NCBI RefSeq assembly: GCF_043226085.1
Contig: NZ_CP171225.1
Location: 3,534,001 to 3,598,000, forward strand
From: Amaricoccus sp003258405
GTDB lineage: Bacteria > Pseudomonadota > Alphaproteobacteria > Rhodobacterales > Rhodobacteraceae
Length of the DNA: 64,000 nucleotides
Reading direction: 5' to 3'
The notes below the pieces were generated by a model that was not told the origin of the DNA, did no database searches, and saw nothing but the letters and a program-made list of their open reading frames with translations. Both the position numbers and the translations under genes were made by a program. Below are positions 26,792 through 34,655 of this stretch, in pieces. Numbering within the stretch: the first letter of the stretch is position 1; each line of letters opens with the position of its first letter.

Positions 26792-27006
26792 TCCGCGCCG
26801 TCTTCCTGTTCCTGCTGCTGATGGCGCTGATCGGCCTTGCCGGCAAGTGGACGCGGCCCCGCAAGGTCGGGCGCAAGTCCGCCGGGCCGCCGATCGCGAC
26901 GGCGCGCAAATGCCCGAAATGCGGCACCTATCTCATCGGCGGCGGCCCCTGCACCTGCAGCCTCCCGGCGGAGGATCCCGCGAAAGACCCCAAGGCAAAC
27001 GGCTAA
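26788..27006 (+). CDS. Small membrane protein with a zinc-ribbon-like CxxC pair
   Basis: A 72-residue protein. One N-terminal membrane segment (MIRAVFLFLLLMALIGLAG) is followed by a basic linker and CPKCGTYLIGGGPCTC, a four-cysteine knuckle that could hold zinc. The start overlaps the stop of the S49 gene (ATGA), so it is made together with that protease. I do not recognise a named family. It could anchor or regulate the soluble protease at the membrane, but that is only a guess from coupling. Confidence 0.75.
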   Translation: MIRAVFLFLLLMALIGLAGKWTRPRKVGRKSAGPPIATARKCPKCGTYLIGGGPCTCSLPAEDPAKDPKANG

Positions 27007-27024
27007 CGAGAGGCCACATACCCC

Positions 27025-27975
27025 ATGGAAATCGTCCAAGCGCTCGCCGGTCTGGTGATCCTCATCTTCGCCGGCGACCTGCTCGTGCGTGGGGCCGTCG
27101 CCCTCAGCCTGCGGCTCGGCGTGCCCACGATGGTTGTGGGGCTTACCATCGTCGCCTTCGGCACCTCGTTGCCCGAACTGCTCGTCAGCATCGACGCGAC
27201 CCTCTCGGGGGCGCCCGCCATCGCGCTCGGGAACGTGGTCGGGAGCAACATCACCAATGTGTTGCTGGTGCTCGGCGTGCCTGCGGTGATGGCGACGGTG
27301 CCGCCCTCGGGGCCCGGCACATCGCGCAACTTCGCCATCATGCTCGCGGCCTCCGTGCTGCTCATCCTGCTCTGCGCCTTCGGGCCGCTTGGCTACTTCC
27401 ATGCCCTGGTGCTGCTGAGCTTCCTCGCCTTCGTGCTCTTCGACATGGTGCGCGAGGCGCGCCGCGACCCCTCGCATGTCGCCGAAGAGGTGAGCGAGCA
27501 TTTCACGCCCATGGCCGGCTGGAAGATCGCCGGAGCCCTCGCGCTCGGCCTCGTGGGCCTGCCGCTTGGCGCGAGCCTGCTCATCGACGGCGCGGTGGGG
27601 ATCGCGCGGGCCCTCGGCATCTCCGAGGCGGTGATCGGCCTCACCCTCGTCGCCGTCGGCACCTCGCTGCCGGAGCTCGCCACCACGGTGATGGCCGCCG
27701 TCCGCCGGCACGCCGATGTCGCCATGGGCAATGTGCTCGGCTCGAACCTCTTCAACATCCTCGCGATCCTCGGCATCACCAGCCTCTTCGGGCCGCTGCC
27801 GGTCGGCGAGGAGTTCCTGACCCGCGATCTCTGGGTGATGCTCGGGGCCTCGCTGCTGCTCGCGCCCTTCATCCTCCGGCACCGGCCGATCGGGCGCATG
27901 GCGGGGATCGCCTTCCTCGTGATATATGCCGCCTATTACGCGCTGCTCTTCAGCCATGCGGGAGGCAGCGCATGA
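27025..27975 (+). CDS. Calcium/sodium antiporter (YrbG/CaxA-like, CaCA family)
   Basis: A 316-residue inner-membrane exchanger with about ten helices. Both alpha-repeats are visible: VGLTIVAFGTSLPELLVS with GNVVGSNITNVLLVLG, and IGLTLVAVGTSLPELATT with GNVLGSNLFNILAILG, containing the ion-binding glutamates. It probably exports Ca2+ in exchange for Na+ or K+. GAGAGG lies 13 bases before the ATG. Its stop overlaps the next start (ATGA). Confidence 0.93.
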   Translation: MEIVQALAGLVILIFAGDLLVRGAVALSLRLGVPTMVVGLTIVAFGTSLPELLVSIDATLSGAPAIALGNVVGSNITNVLLVLGVPAVMATVPPSGPGTSRNFAIMLAASVLLILLCAFGPLGYFHALVLLSFLAFVLFDMVREARRDPSHVAEEVSEHFTPMAGWKIAGALALGLVGLPLGASLLIDGAVGIARALGISEAVIGLTLVAVGTSLPELATTVMAAVRRHADVAMGNVLGSNLFNILAILGITSLFGPLPVGEEFLTRDLWVMLGASLLLAPFILRHRPIGRMAGIAFLVIYAAYYALLFSHAGGSA

Positions 27976-28760
27976 GACAGGGGGCCGCACTCGTCACCGG
28001 CGGCGGCCGCCGCCTCGGCGCGGCAATGGTCCGCACGCTCGCCGCCCGCGGGCTCGATGTCGCGATCCACTGCAATGCGAGCCGCGAGGATGCCGACGCG
28101 CTCGCCGCCGAGATCACCGCGGCCGAAGGCGTGCGCGCCGTGGTGCTGCCCGCCGACCTGCTCGACCGCGAGGCGACGGCGCGGCTGGTGCCGGAGGCCG
28201 CCGCGCACCTCGGACGGCCGCTGACGGTGCTCGTCAACAACGCCTCGATCTTCGAGCATGACACGCTCGCCACCGCGACCTGGGAAAGCTGGGACCGGCA
28301 CCTGGGCTCCAACCTCCGCGCGCCCTTCGAGCTCATGCAGGCCTTCGCCGCCCAGGCGCCCAAAGGCGCCCGCGACGCGGCGGGCGAGCCGGTGGCCTCG
28401 GCCTGCATCGTCAACATGGTCGATCAGCGGGTGCTGAAACTCACCCCGGAATTCTCAACCTATACGATAGCCAAGGCAGGGCTCTGGACCCTCACCCGTA
28501 CGGCCGCGCAGGGCCTTGCCCCCGACATTCGCGTGAACGCGATCGGTCCCGGCCCGACGCTTCGGGGCACGCGCCAGTCGGAGCCGCATTTCGCGGCTCA
28601 GCGCAATGCAACGATCCTCGGCCGGGGCGCCAGCCCCGAGGAGATCTGTGCTGCACTTGCGTATATCCTCGATGCACCGGGGCTCACGGGACAGCTCCTC
28701 TGCATCGACGGTGGCCAGCATCTGGCGTGGCGGACGCCCGATGTATTGGGTGTGGAATAG
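27972..28760 (+). CDS. Short-chain dehydrogenase, pteridine-reductase-like
   Basis: A 262-residue SDR. The cofactor motif TGGGRRLG has the R-R-x-G form typical of pteridine reductase/FolM enzymes that use NADPH. NNASIF and the catalytic Tyr-x3-Lys in STYTIAKAG (Tyr about 164, Lys about 168) are present, with the C-terminal SDR signature GQLLCIDGGQH. It may reduce dihydrobiopterin or dihydrofolate, but the substrate is not certain by eye. The start overlaps the antiporter stop. It ends just before an AT-rich spacer. Confidence 0.85.
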   Translation: MRQGAALVTGGGRRLGAAMVRTLAARGLDVAIHCNASREDADALAAEITAAEGVRAVVLPADLLDREATARLVPEAAAHLGRPLTVLVNNASIFEHDTLATATWESWDRHLGSNLRAPFELMQAFAAQAPKGARDAAGEPVASACIVNMVDQRVLKLTPEFSTYTIAKAGLWTLTRTAAQGLAPDIRVNAIGPGPTLRGTRQSEPHFAAQRNATILGRGASPEEICAALAYILDAPGLTGQLLCIDGGQHLAWRTPDVLGVE

Positions 28761-29071
28761 GTTGTCGAGAGGGAATTTTCCCGCGATTCCCCGGCCGTCA
28801 GCTTGACTTTTCCACCCCCCGGAGCGGCGTCATAAATGTGTTTTGATTCTTTCAATGATTCCATAATTTTACGAATTGAAATAAGAAATACCAAGCAAAA
28901 TCAGTATCTTGCATAATTGCCTAAATTTTAACCAAACCTTGAAACGGCCTTACAAAGAAGGGAAAATGCCGTTCACTGACAAGTTTCCAACACACTTATC
29001 CACAGAAACGGTGGACAGGTTTGGTCTTGAAACGGGGGGGTGTTCAAGGCAGGGGGGAGGAAGAATCAATC
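28761..29071. other. AT-rich spacer before uvrC with a perfect DnaA box
   Basis: About 310 bases, the most AT-rich stretch of the window (roughly 28835-28960). It contains the palindrome GGGAATTTTCCC near 28772, a TTAA-N7-TTGA sequence near 28925 (CtrA-box-like, one mismatch) and TTATCCACA at 28996. No gene is seen. It probably carries the uvrC promoter. Confidence 0.55.
28996..29004 (+). promoter_or_regulatory. Consensus DnaA box
   Basis: TTATCCACA, a perfect match to the bacterial DnaA box, 68 bases upstream of the uvrC start codon at the edge of an AT-rich tract. Binding is inferred. Confidence 0.5.
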
Positions 29072-30994
29072 ATGGGTGGTGTGGACCGGATGGAGGCCGA
29101 GGATGAATCGTCCGCCTTCGACGAGGAGGGGGCTCAGAAAGGCGGGGCGCGGCCCGGCCATCTCGTCATTCGGGACTACCTCAAGCGCCTCGACGACAGC
29201 CCGGGCGTCTACCGGATGCTCGACCAGAAGGGCGAGGTGCTCTACGTCGGCAAGGCGCGGAGCCTGCGCCGCCGCGTCGCAGCATACGCAAAACCGCTCG
29301 GCCATAGCTCTCGCATAGGTAGAATGATCGCGGCGACCGCCTCGATGATGTTTCTCACCACCGAGACCGAGACCGAAGCGCTGCTGCTCGAGCAGAACCT
29401 CATCAAGCAGCTCAAGCCGCGCTACAACGTGCTGCTCCGCGACGACAAGAGCTTCCCCAACATCCTCGTCACCGGCGACCACGCCTATCCGCAGATCCGC
29501 AAGCACAGGGGGCTGCGCAAGGAGCCGGGCACCTATTTCGGCCCCTTCGCCTCGGCGGGCTCGGTCAACCGCACCCTCAACCAGCTCCAGAAGGCGTTCC
29601 TGCTGCGCAACTGCTCGGATGCGATGTTCGAGAGCCGCACCCGGCCCTGCCTGCTGCACCAGATCAAGCGCTGCTCGGCGCCCTGCGTCGGGCTGATCTC
29701 CGAGGCCGACTACGGCCGGCTGGTGGCGGATGCGACCGATTTCCTGCGCGGGAAATCGACCCGGATCCAGACCGAGCTCGCCCAGGCGATGGCCGAGGCC
29801 GCGGGGGCGATGGAATTCGAGCGCGCCGCGGCGCTGCGCGACCGCATCCGGGCGCTCACCAACGTGCAGTCGAGCCAGGGCATCAACCCCGAGGGGGTCG
29901 AGGAGGCCGATGTGGTGGCGCTCCATCAGGAGGGCGGGCAGGCCTGCGTCGAGGTCTTCTTCATCCGCGCCCACCAGAACTGGGGCAACCGGGCCTATTT
30001 CCCCCGCACCGGGGCGGGGGCGGAGCCCGCCGAGATCCTCGAGGCCTTCCTCGGCCAGTTCTACGGCAACAAGTCGCCCGCCCGCCTCATCCTGCTGAGC
30101 CACCCGGTCGAGAACACCGATCTGCTCGAGGAGGCGCTCTCCGCCCAGCTCGGGCGCAAGGTGGCCCTCACGGTGCCGCAGCGGGGCGAGAAGGCGGCTC
30201 TGGTCGAGCATGCGGCCCGCAACGCCCGCGAGGCGCTCGCCCGCCGCATGGCCGAGAGCGCGAGCCAGATGGCGCTCCTCGAGGGATTGGCCGAGGCATT
30301 CGGGCTCGACGGCCCGCCCCGGCGCATCGAGGTCTACGACAACAGCCACATCATGGGCACGAACGCGGTCGGCGGCATGATCGTCGCGGGCACCGAGGGC
30401 TTTCTCAAGTCGCAGTACCGCAAGTTCAACATCCGCTCGACCGACCTCACCCCGGGCGACGACTTCGGCATGATGCACGAGGTGCTGACCCGCCGCTTCT
30501 CCCGCCTCGTGAAGGAGGACCCGGACCGCGAGGGCGAAACCTGGCCGGATCTCGTGCTGATCGACGGCGGCGCGGGGCAGGTGGCGGCGGCCGCCGGCGC
30601 GCTCGCCGAGCTCGGCATCGAGGAGGTGGCGCTCCTCGGCGTCGCCAAGGGGGTCGACCGCGATGCGGGCAAGGAGGAATTCTACCGCCCCGGCCAGCTC
30701 CAGCCCATCGCGCTCGGCCGCAAGGACCCGGTGCTCTATTTCATCCAGAGGCTGCGCGACGAGGCCCACCGCTTCGCGATCGGCGCCCACCGCACCCGCC
30801 GCGCCGCCCAGACCCGCGCCACCCCGCTCGACGAGGTGCCGGGGGTGGGCGCGGCCCGCAAGCGTGCGCTGCTCGCCCATTTCGGCTCGGCCAAGGCCGT
30901 GACCCGCGCGGGCCTTCAGGATCTCAAGGCGGCACCCGGGATTTCGGATGCGCTGGCCGAGACGATCTACGGCTTCTTCCATGGCGAAAGCTGA
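29072..30994 (+). CDS. uvrC: Excinuclease ABC subunit C
   Basis: A 640-residue nucleotide-excision-repair nuclease that cuts both sides of the lesion after UvrA/UvrB loading. Domains in order: GIY-YIG nuclease (from about 45: GVYRML, YVGKA), the zinc-type RPCLLHQIKRCSAPC region, a UVR helix pair (about 240-280), an RNase H-like nuclease (IEVYDNSHIMGTNAVGGMIV, DLVLIDGGAGQV) and C-terminal helix-hairpin-helix repeats (DEVPGVGAARKRALLAHFG). An acidic tail of about 45 residues precedes GIY-YIG. The ATG at 29072 follows GGGGGGAGGAAG; frame further upstream lacks a site. Confidence 0.96.
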   Translation: MGGVDRMEAEDESSAFDEEGAQKGGARPGHLVIRDYLKRLDDSPGVYRMLDQKGEVLYVGKARSLRRRVAAYAKPLGHSSRIGRMIAATASMMFLTTETETEALLLEQNLIKQLKPRYNVLLRDDKSFPNILVTGDHAYPQIRKHRGLRKEPGTYFGPFASAGSVNRTLNQLQKAFLLRNCSDAMFESRTRPCLLHQIKRCSAPCVGLISEADYGRLVADATDFLRGKSTRIQTELAQAMAEAAGAMEFERAAALRDRIRALTNVQSSQGINPEGVEEADVVALHQEGGQACVEVFFIRAHQNWGNRAYFPRTGAGAEPAEILEAFLGQFYGNKSPARLILLSHPVENTDLLEEALSAQLGRKVALTVPQRGEKAALVEHAARNAREALARRMAESASQMALLEGLAEAFGLDGPPRRIEVYDNSHIMGTNAVGGMIVAGTEGFLKSQYRKFNIRSTDLTPGDDFGMMHEVLTRRFSRLVKEDPDREGETWPDLVLIDGGAGQVAAAAGALAELGIEEVALLGVAKGVDRDAGKEEFYRPGQLQPIALGRKDPVLYFIQRLRDEAHRFAIGAHRTRRAAQTRATPLDEVPGVGAARKRALLAHFGSAKAVTRAGLQDLKAAPGISDALAETIYGFFHGES

Positions 30995-31123
30995 AGGCGC
31001 CCCGCCTCTCGATCCGTAAAAAATGTGATTTGCCAGCATGATTTTCGCATGATCATCGTGGCATGACAACGGGTTGTGAAAAGCGGACGCAGTGGGCAAA
31101 TCCGCGTAATGGGAGGGAAGAGC

Positions 31124-32758
31124 GTGGTCGAAGAACATCGCCATCAGGGCGAGTACGACAAGTATTCCGGCATTGAAGAACATCGCCATCAGGGCGAGTT
31201 CGACAAGTATCCAGGCGTTGAAGAGGCCGATCGGCAGCATACCCGGTTCATCTGGGTCTTCCGGCTGCTTGGGGTGGTGGCCGCCGCGGTTGTCTGGATG
31301 TTGCTCTCCGGATCGGAAGCGCTTTCGGCGGATGCACGCTGGGTTGCGGCCATTGGCACGCTCATGGCGATCTGGTGGATGACGGAGGCCGTGCCCCTGT
31401 CGGTGACATCGCTCCTGCCGATCGTGCTCATCCCGGCCCTGACGGACCGGACCGTGAGCGAGGCGACGGCCCCTTATGCCAGTTCCATCGTCTTTCTGTT
31501 CCTCGGCGGGTTCCTGATCGCGATCGCGATGGAGAAGACCAACCTCCACCGGCGCATCGCGCTCCTGACGCTCGCGCGCGTGGGGGTGGAGCCGAGGCGG
31601 ATCGTGCTGGGGCTGATGCTCTCGACCGGGTTCCTCTCCATGTGGGTCTCGAACACGGCGACGACGCTGATGATGCTGCCCATCGGGCTCTCGGTGCTCA
31701 CGCTGGTGGTGGACCGCTCCGCGACGCGGCAGGACGCATCCGTCGGAAAGGAACTGCAGGAGGGCGGCCGGATCAGCGATGTGATCGACGATCCGAACAT
31801 CAAGCGTTTCGGTGTCTGTCTCGTGCTCGCGATTGCCTGGGCGGCCAGCATGGGCGGGCTCGGGACGCTTCTGGGCAGCCCGCCCAACGCCATCGTCGCA
31901 GGCTACGCTGCCGATGAGCTCGGCCGCAACGTCGGCTTCCTGCAGTGGATGATCATCGGCCTGCCGCTGGCGATCACCTTCATCCTGATCGGCTGGGTGC
32001 TGATGACCCGCGTTCTCTACAGGTTCGATCTCGAGGAGATCTCGGGCGGGCAGCAGATGATCGAGGACGAGGTTCGCAAGCTCGGCCCGCCGAGCCAGGC
32101 GGAAAAGTCCGTCATGGTGGTCTTCGGGTCGGCGGCGTTCCTGTGGGTCGTGCCGGGGCTCCTAGCCTCGATTCCGGGGCTCGGGTTTCTCGACGGCCTC
32201 AACGACACCGCAATCGCCATCGCCGCCGGGATCGCGCTGTTCCTCATTCCGGGCAACGGGATCAACAACTCGATTCTCGAATGGTCCGACGCCGAGGACG
32301 GGCTTCCCTGGGGCGTTCTCCTGCTGTTCGGCGGCGGTCTCAGCCTGGCCGGTGCCGTCGCTTCGACCGGTCTCGACCAGTGGTTCGGGCTCCAGGTCGA
32401 GGGGCTGGGGGCGCTCCCGGGCATCCTGCTCGTCGGGGCCGTGGTCATGCTCGTGCTGTTCCTGACGGAGGTCACGTCGAACACGGCGACGGCGGCAACC
32501 TTCATTCCGGTGCTGGGCGGCGTTGCGGCGGGGATCGGCGCGGATGCGATGAGCCTCCTCATTCCGGCGGCGCTCGCGGCGACCTGCGCCTTCATGCTGC
32601 CGGTGGGAACCCCGCCAAACGCGATCGTCTTCGGCACCGGCGCGGTCACGATCGGGCAGATGGCACGGGGAGGGGTCGTTCTCAACATTGTGGGGGTCAT
32701 ACTGATCACGCTTTTCTGCTATGCTCTGGGCGGACTTGCGCTCGGCCTCGAGTTCTGA
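31124..32758 (+). CDS. SLC13-family (DASS) sodium:dicarboxylate-type transporter
   Basis: A 544-residue inner-membrane symporter. Both Ser-Asn-Thr clamps are present: VSNTATTLMMLPI and TSNTATAATFIPV, with GTLLGSPPNAI and VGTPPNAIVFG in the two halves. Substrates in the family are di- and tricarboxylates or sulfate. I prefer the GTG at 31124, behind GGGAGGGAAG, to an ATG at 31109 that has no site. The N-terminus is odd: a 15-residue unit EEHRHQGEYDKYSGI is repeated as EEHRHQGEFDKYPGV before the first helix. The coding repeat is nearly exact at DNA level. Confidence 0.9.
   Translation: MVEEHRHQGEYDKYSGIEEHRHQGEFDKYPGVEEADRQHTRFIWVFRLLGVVAAAVVWMLLSGSEALSADARWVAAIGTLMAIWWMTEAVPLSVTSLLPIVLIPALTDRTVSEATAPYASSIVFLFLGGFLIAIAMEKTNLHRRIALLTLARVGVEPRRIVLGLMLSTGFLSMWVSNTATTLMMLPIGLSVLTLVVDRSATRQDASVGKELQEGGRISDVIDDPNIKRFGVCLVLAIAWAASMGGLGTLLGSPPNAIVAGYAADELGRNVGFLQWMIIGLPLAITFILIGWVLMTRVLYRFDLEEISGGQQMIEDEVRKLGPPSQAEKSVMVVFGSAAFLWVVPGLLASIPGLGFLDGLNDTAIAIAAGIALFLIPGNGINNSILEWSDAEDGLPWGVLLLFGGGLSLAGAVASTGLDQWFGLQVEGLGALPGILLVGAVVMLVLFLTEVTSNTATAATFIPVLGGVAAGIGADAMSLLIPAALAATCAFMLPVGTPPNAIVFGTGAVTIGQMARGGVVLNIVGVILITLFCYALGGLALGLEF
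31130..31219 (+). repeat. Tandem 45-bp coding duplication in the SLC13 gene
   Basis: Two direct copies, 31130-31174 and 31175-31219, differ at four of 45 positions by my reading. They keep the frame and encode two histidine-bearing 15-residue units. Confidence 0.9.
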
Positions 32759-32834
32759 TCCGCGATAATTCAGGGCGGCCCGCGGCCTGCTGATGCTTGA
32801 TCTCCCGCAGGGTGGGCCGCTATCTCAGGGGAGT

Positions 32835-32894
32835 GGACCGGCGGCGCGCCGGTCCGTATTGACGGTGCCCGCGGCCGCAGCAGTGGCCGCGGGC
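32835..32894. other. Two consecutive perfect GC hairpins before pgsA
   Basis: GGACCGGCG (32835-32843) pairs with CGCCGGTCC (32847-32855), then GCCCGCGGCC (32867-32876) pairs with GGCCGCGGGC (32885-32894). They fill the gap between the SLC13 gene and pgsA, 21 bases before the pgsA start. They may end the upstream transcript or fold in the pgsA leader. Confidence 0.6.
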
Positions 32895-32915
32895 ATAGAA
32901 GCAGTGGAAGCCGAC

Positions 32916-33533
32916 ATGACCTGGACGATCCCCAATATCCTGACACTGGCCCGGCTGCTGGCTGCGCCGGGGGTTGCGCTGGCCTATGCGGCCTTCGACC
33001 GACCGGCGGCCGACTGGGTTGCCATCGTCCTTTTCATCACCGCCGCGCTGACCGACTATCTCGACGGCCGCCTCGCCCGCGCCTGGGGCCAGGAAAGCAA
33101 CTTCGGCCGCATGCTGGATCCGATCGCGGACAAGGCCATGGTGATCATCGCCCTTTCGATGATCGTGGGGCTTTCGGGGGTCAATGCGCTCATCCTGATC
33201 CCGACGGCCTTCATCCTCTTCCGCGAGGTCTTCGTCTCGGGCCTGCGCGAATTCCTCGGCGCCGACGCCGGGCGCCTCAAGGTCACCTATCTCGCGAAAT
33301 GGAAGACCACGGCGCAGATGGTGGCGATCCCGGTGCTGCTGCTCGCGGGCGTCTTCAACTACGACGGCGCGCGCGGCGCGGTCTGGGGCGGCGACTGGTT
33401 CCACGCCTGGGCCACATGGCTGCTGCAGAACGGCGGCGTGATCCTGATCTGGCTCGCCGGCGCGCTCACCCTGATGACGGGCTACGACTACCTCCGGAAG
33501 GCGCTGCCCTTCCTGCGGGAGCCCCGGCCATGA
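32916..33533 (+). CDS. pgsA: CDP-diacylglycerol-glycerol-3-phosphate 3-phosphatidyltransferase
   Basis: A 205-residue inner-membrane enzyme that commits CDP-diacylglycerol to phosphatidylglycerol. The complete CDP-alcohol phosphotransferase motif D-x2-DG-x2-AR-x8-G-x3-D-x3-D is seen at residues 47-72 (Asp47, Asp50, Gly51, Ala54, Arg55, Gly64, Asp68, Asp72). Several membrane helices follow. The ATG at 32916 has GGAAG upstream; the frame is open back to 32793 through the hairpins, which I regard as noncoding. The stop overlaps the moaD start (ATGA). Confidence 0.93.
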   Translation: MTWTIPNILTLARLLAAPGVALAYAAFDRPAADWVAIVLFITAALTDYLDGRLARAWGQESNFGRMLDPIADKAMVIIALSMIVGLSGVNALILIPTAFILFREVFVSGLREFLGADAGRLKVTYLAKWKTTAQMVAIPVLLLAGVFNYDGARGAVWGGDWFHAWATWLLQNGGVILIWLAGALTLMTGYDYLRKALPFLREPRP

Positions 33534-33781
33534 CCCTCGACGTGCTCTACTTCGCCTGGCTGCGCGAGCGCATCGGCGCGCCCTCCGAGCGGATCGAGAC
33601 CGGTGCGGCGACCGTGGCCGATCTCGTCGCCGAGCTCAGCGCCCGCGGCGGGCCCCATGCCGAGGCCTTCGCCAATCTCGCCGCGGTCCGCGTGGCGCTC
33701 GACCAGGAGCTCGCCGATTTCACCGCCCCGCTCGCCGGCGTGCGCGAAGTGGCGTTCTTCCCGCCGATGACGGGCGGCTGA
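33530..33781 (+). CDS. moaD: Molybdopterin synthase small subunit (sulfur carrier)
   Basis: An 83-residue ubiquitin-fold protein starting MTLDVLYFAWLRERIG and ending in the diagnostic Gly-Gly (FFPPMTGG), which becomes a thiocarboxylate. Together with MoaE it inserts sulfur into precursor Z to make molybdopterin. Its start overlaps pgsA and its stop overlaps moaE (TGATG), so pgsA-moaD-moaE is one translationally coupled unit. Confidence 0.93.
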   Translation: MTLDVLYFAWLRERIGAPSERIETGAATVADLVAELSARGGPHAEAFANLAAVRVALDQELADFTAPLAGVREVAFFPPMTGG

Positions 33782-34242
33782 TGGCGGTCCGGGTCCAGCG
33801 CGAGGATTTCGACCTCGGCGCCGAGCTTGCCGCCCTGCGCGCCGGCCGGAGCGACATCGGCGCGCTGGTGAGCTTCACCGGGCTCGTGCGCGGCGCGGCG
33901 GGCGGCGCGGCCATCGCCGCCATGGAGCTCGAGCACTATCCCGGCATGACCGAACGGGCGCTCGCCGCCATCGAGGCCGAGGCCCGCGCCCGCTGGCCGC
34001 TGCAGGCGAGCCTCATCATCCACCGCTACGGCGCGCTGACGCCGGGCGAGCAGATCATGATGGTCGCGACCGCCTCGCCGCACCGGCAGGCCGCCTTCGA
34101 GGCGGCCGAGTTCCTGATGGATTACCTCAAGTCGCGCGCGCCGTTCTGGAAGAAGGAAGCGACGCCCGAGGGCGGCCGCTGGGTCGATGCCCGCGACACC
34201 GACGAGGCCGCGCTGGCGCGCTGGGCCCGCCCCGGCGCCTGA
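33781..34242 (+). CDS. moaE: Molybdopterin synthase catalytic subunit
   Basis: A 153-residue protein of normal length. Family stretches: IGALVSFTGLVRG, ELEHYPGMTERAL and the catalytic PFWKKEATPEGGRWVDA (lysines about 123-124). It forms a heterotetramer with MoaD in the cytoplasm for molybdenum cofactor synthesis. The start overlaps the moaD stop codon. Last gene of the coupled unit. Confidence 0.94.
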   Translation: MAVRVQREDFDLGAELAALRAGRSDIGALVSFTGLVRGAAGGAAIAAMELEHYPGMTERALAAIEAEARARWPLQASLIIHRYGALTPGEQIMMVATASPHRQAAFEAAEFLMDYLKSRAPFWKKEATPEGGRWVDARDTDEAALARWARPGA

Positions 34243-34298
34243 GGCCCGGCCGCAGAGCCTCCCCCTTGTCACAGCCGCCCGCGCCGAATTGCCCGGGA

Positions 34299-34655
34299 TC
34301 AGCTGTCGCGCTCCGCCGCACCACCGGTGCCGAGCGTGGCATGACGGTAGGCGGCGCGGATCGTCTCGGTCTCGTCGCGCGCGATCTCGAGGCTCTCGTG
34401 CGCCGCGTCGAGCTCGGCCTGCATCTCGGCGATCCGCTGGCCGAGGTCGGCCTCCACCGTGACGAGCCGGGTTTCCGCGGCGTGCTTCGCATCCTCCGCA
34501 TCATGCAGGCGCTCGGCCATGCGCGCGGTCTGCTTGATGCTGCGCGGCCCGCTGGGGTTGTTCATCCGCGCATAGATCCAGTGCAGGACCCAGCCGACCA
34601 GCACCGCCACGAGCAGCGCCCCGGTGACCAGAAGGGTCAGTTCATTGCCGTCCAT
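34299..34655 (-). CDS. Small membrane-anchored coiled-coil protein
   Basis: A 118-residue protein with one N-terminal membrane helix (ELTLLVTGALLVAVLVGWVLHWI) and then a long charged, probably coiled-coil region (AERLHDAEDAKHAAETRLV...MQAELDAAHESLEIARDE). I do not know a named function. Its start at 34655 lies inside the end of the OmpA-type gene (14-base overlap), behind GGAGGGAT. The two are therefore co-transcribed, which suggests an envelope role next to the OmpA protein. Reading direction and overlap make this a better call than the plus-strand frames here. Confidence 0.75.
   Translation of the reverse strand: MDGNELTLLVTGALLVAVLVGWVLHWIYARMNNPSGPRSIKQTARMAERLHDAEDAKHAAETRLVTVEADLGQRIAEMQAELDAAHESLEIARDETETIRAAYRHATLGTGGAAERDS

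Noticed and set aside
26706..27971. Long plus-strand frame upstream of and fused to the SDR
   Set aside because: It overlaps the antiporter gene in another frame; only the part from 27972 matches the SDR family and starts with a coupled ATG.
28925..28939. CtrA-like site TTAA-N7-TTGA
   Set aside because: One mismatch to the consensus in an AT-rich tract; too weak for its own feature, only mentioned in the spacer entry.
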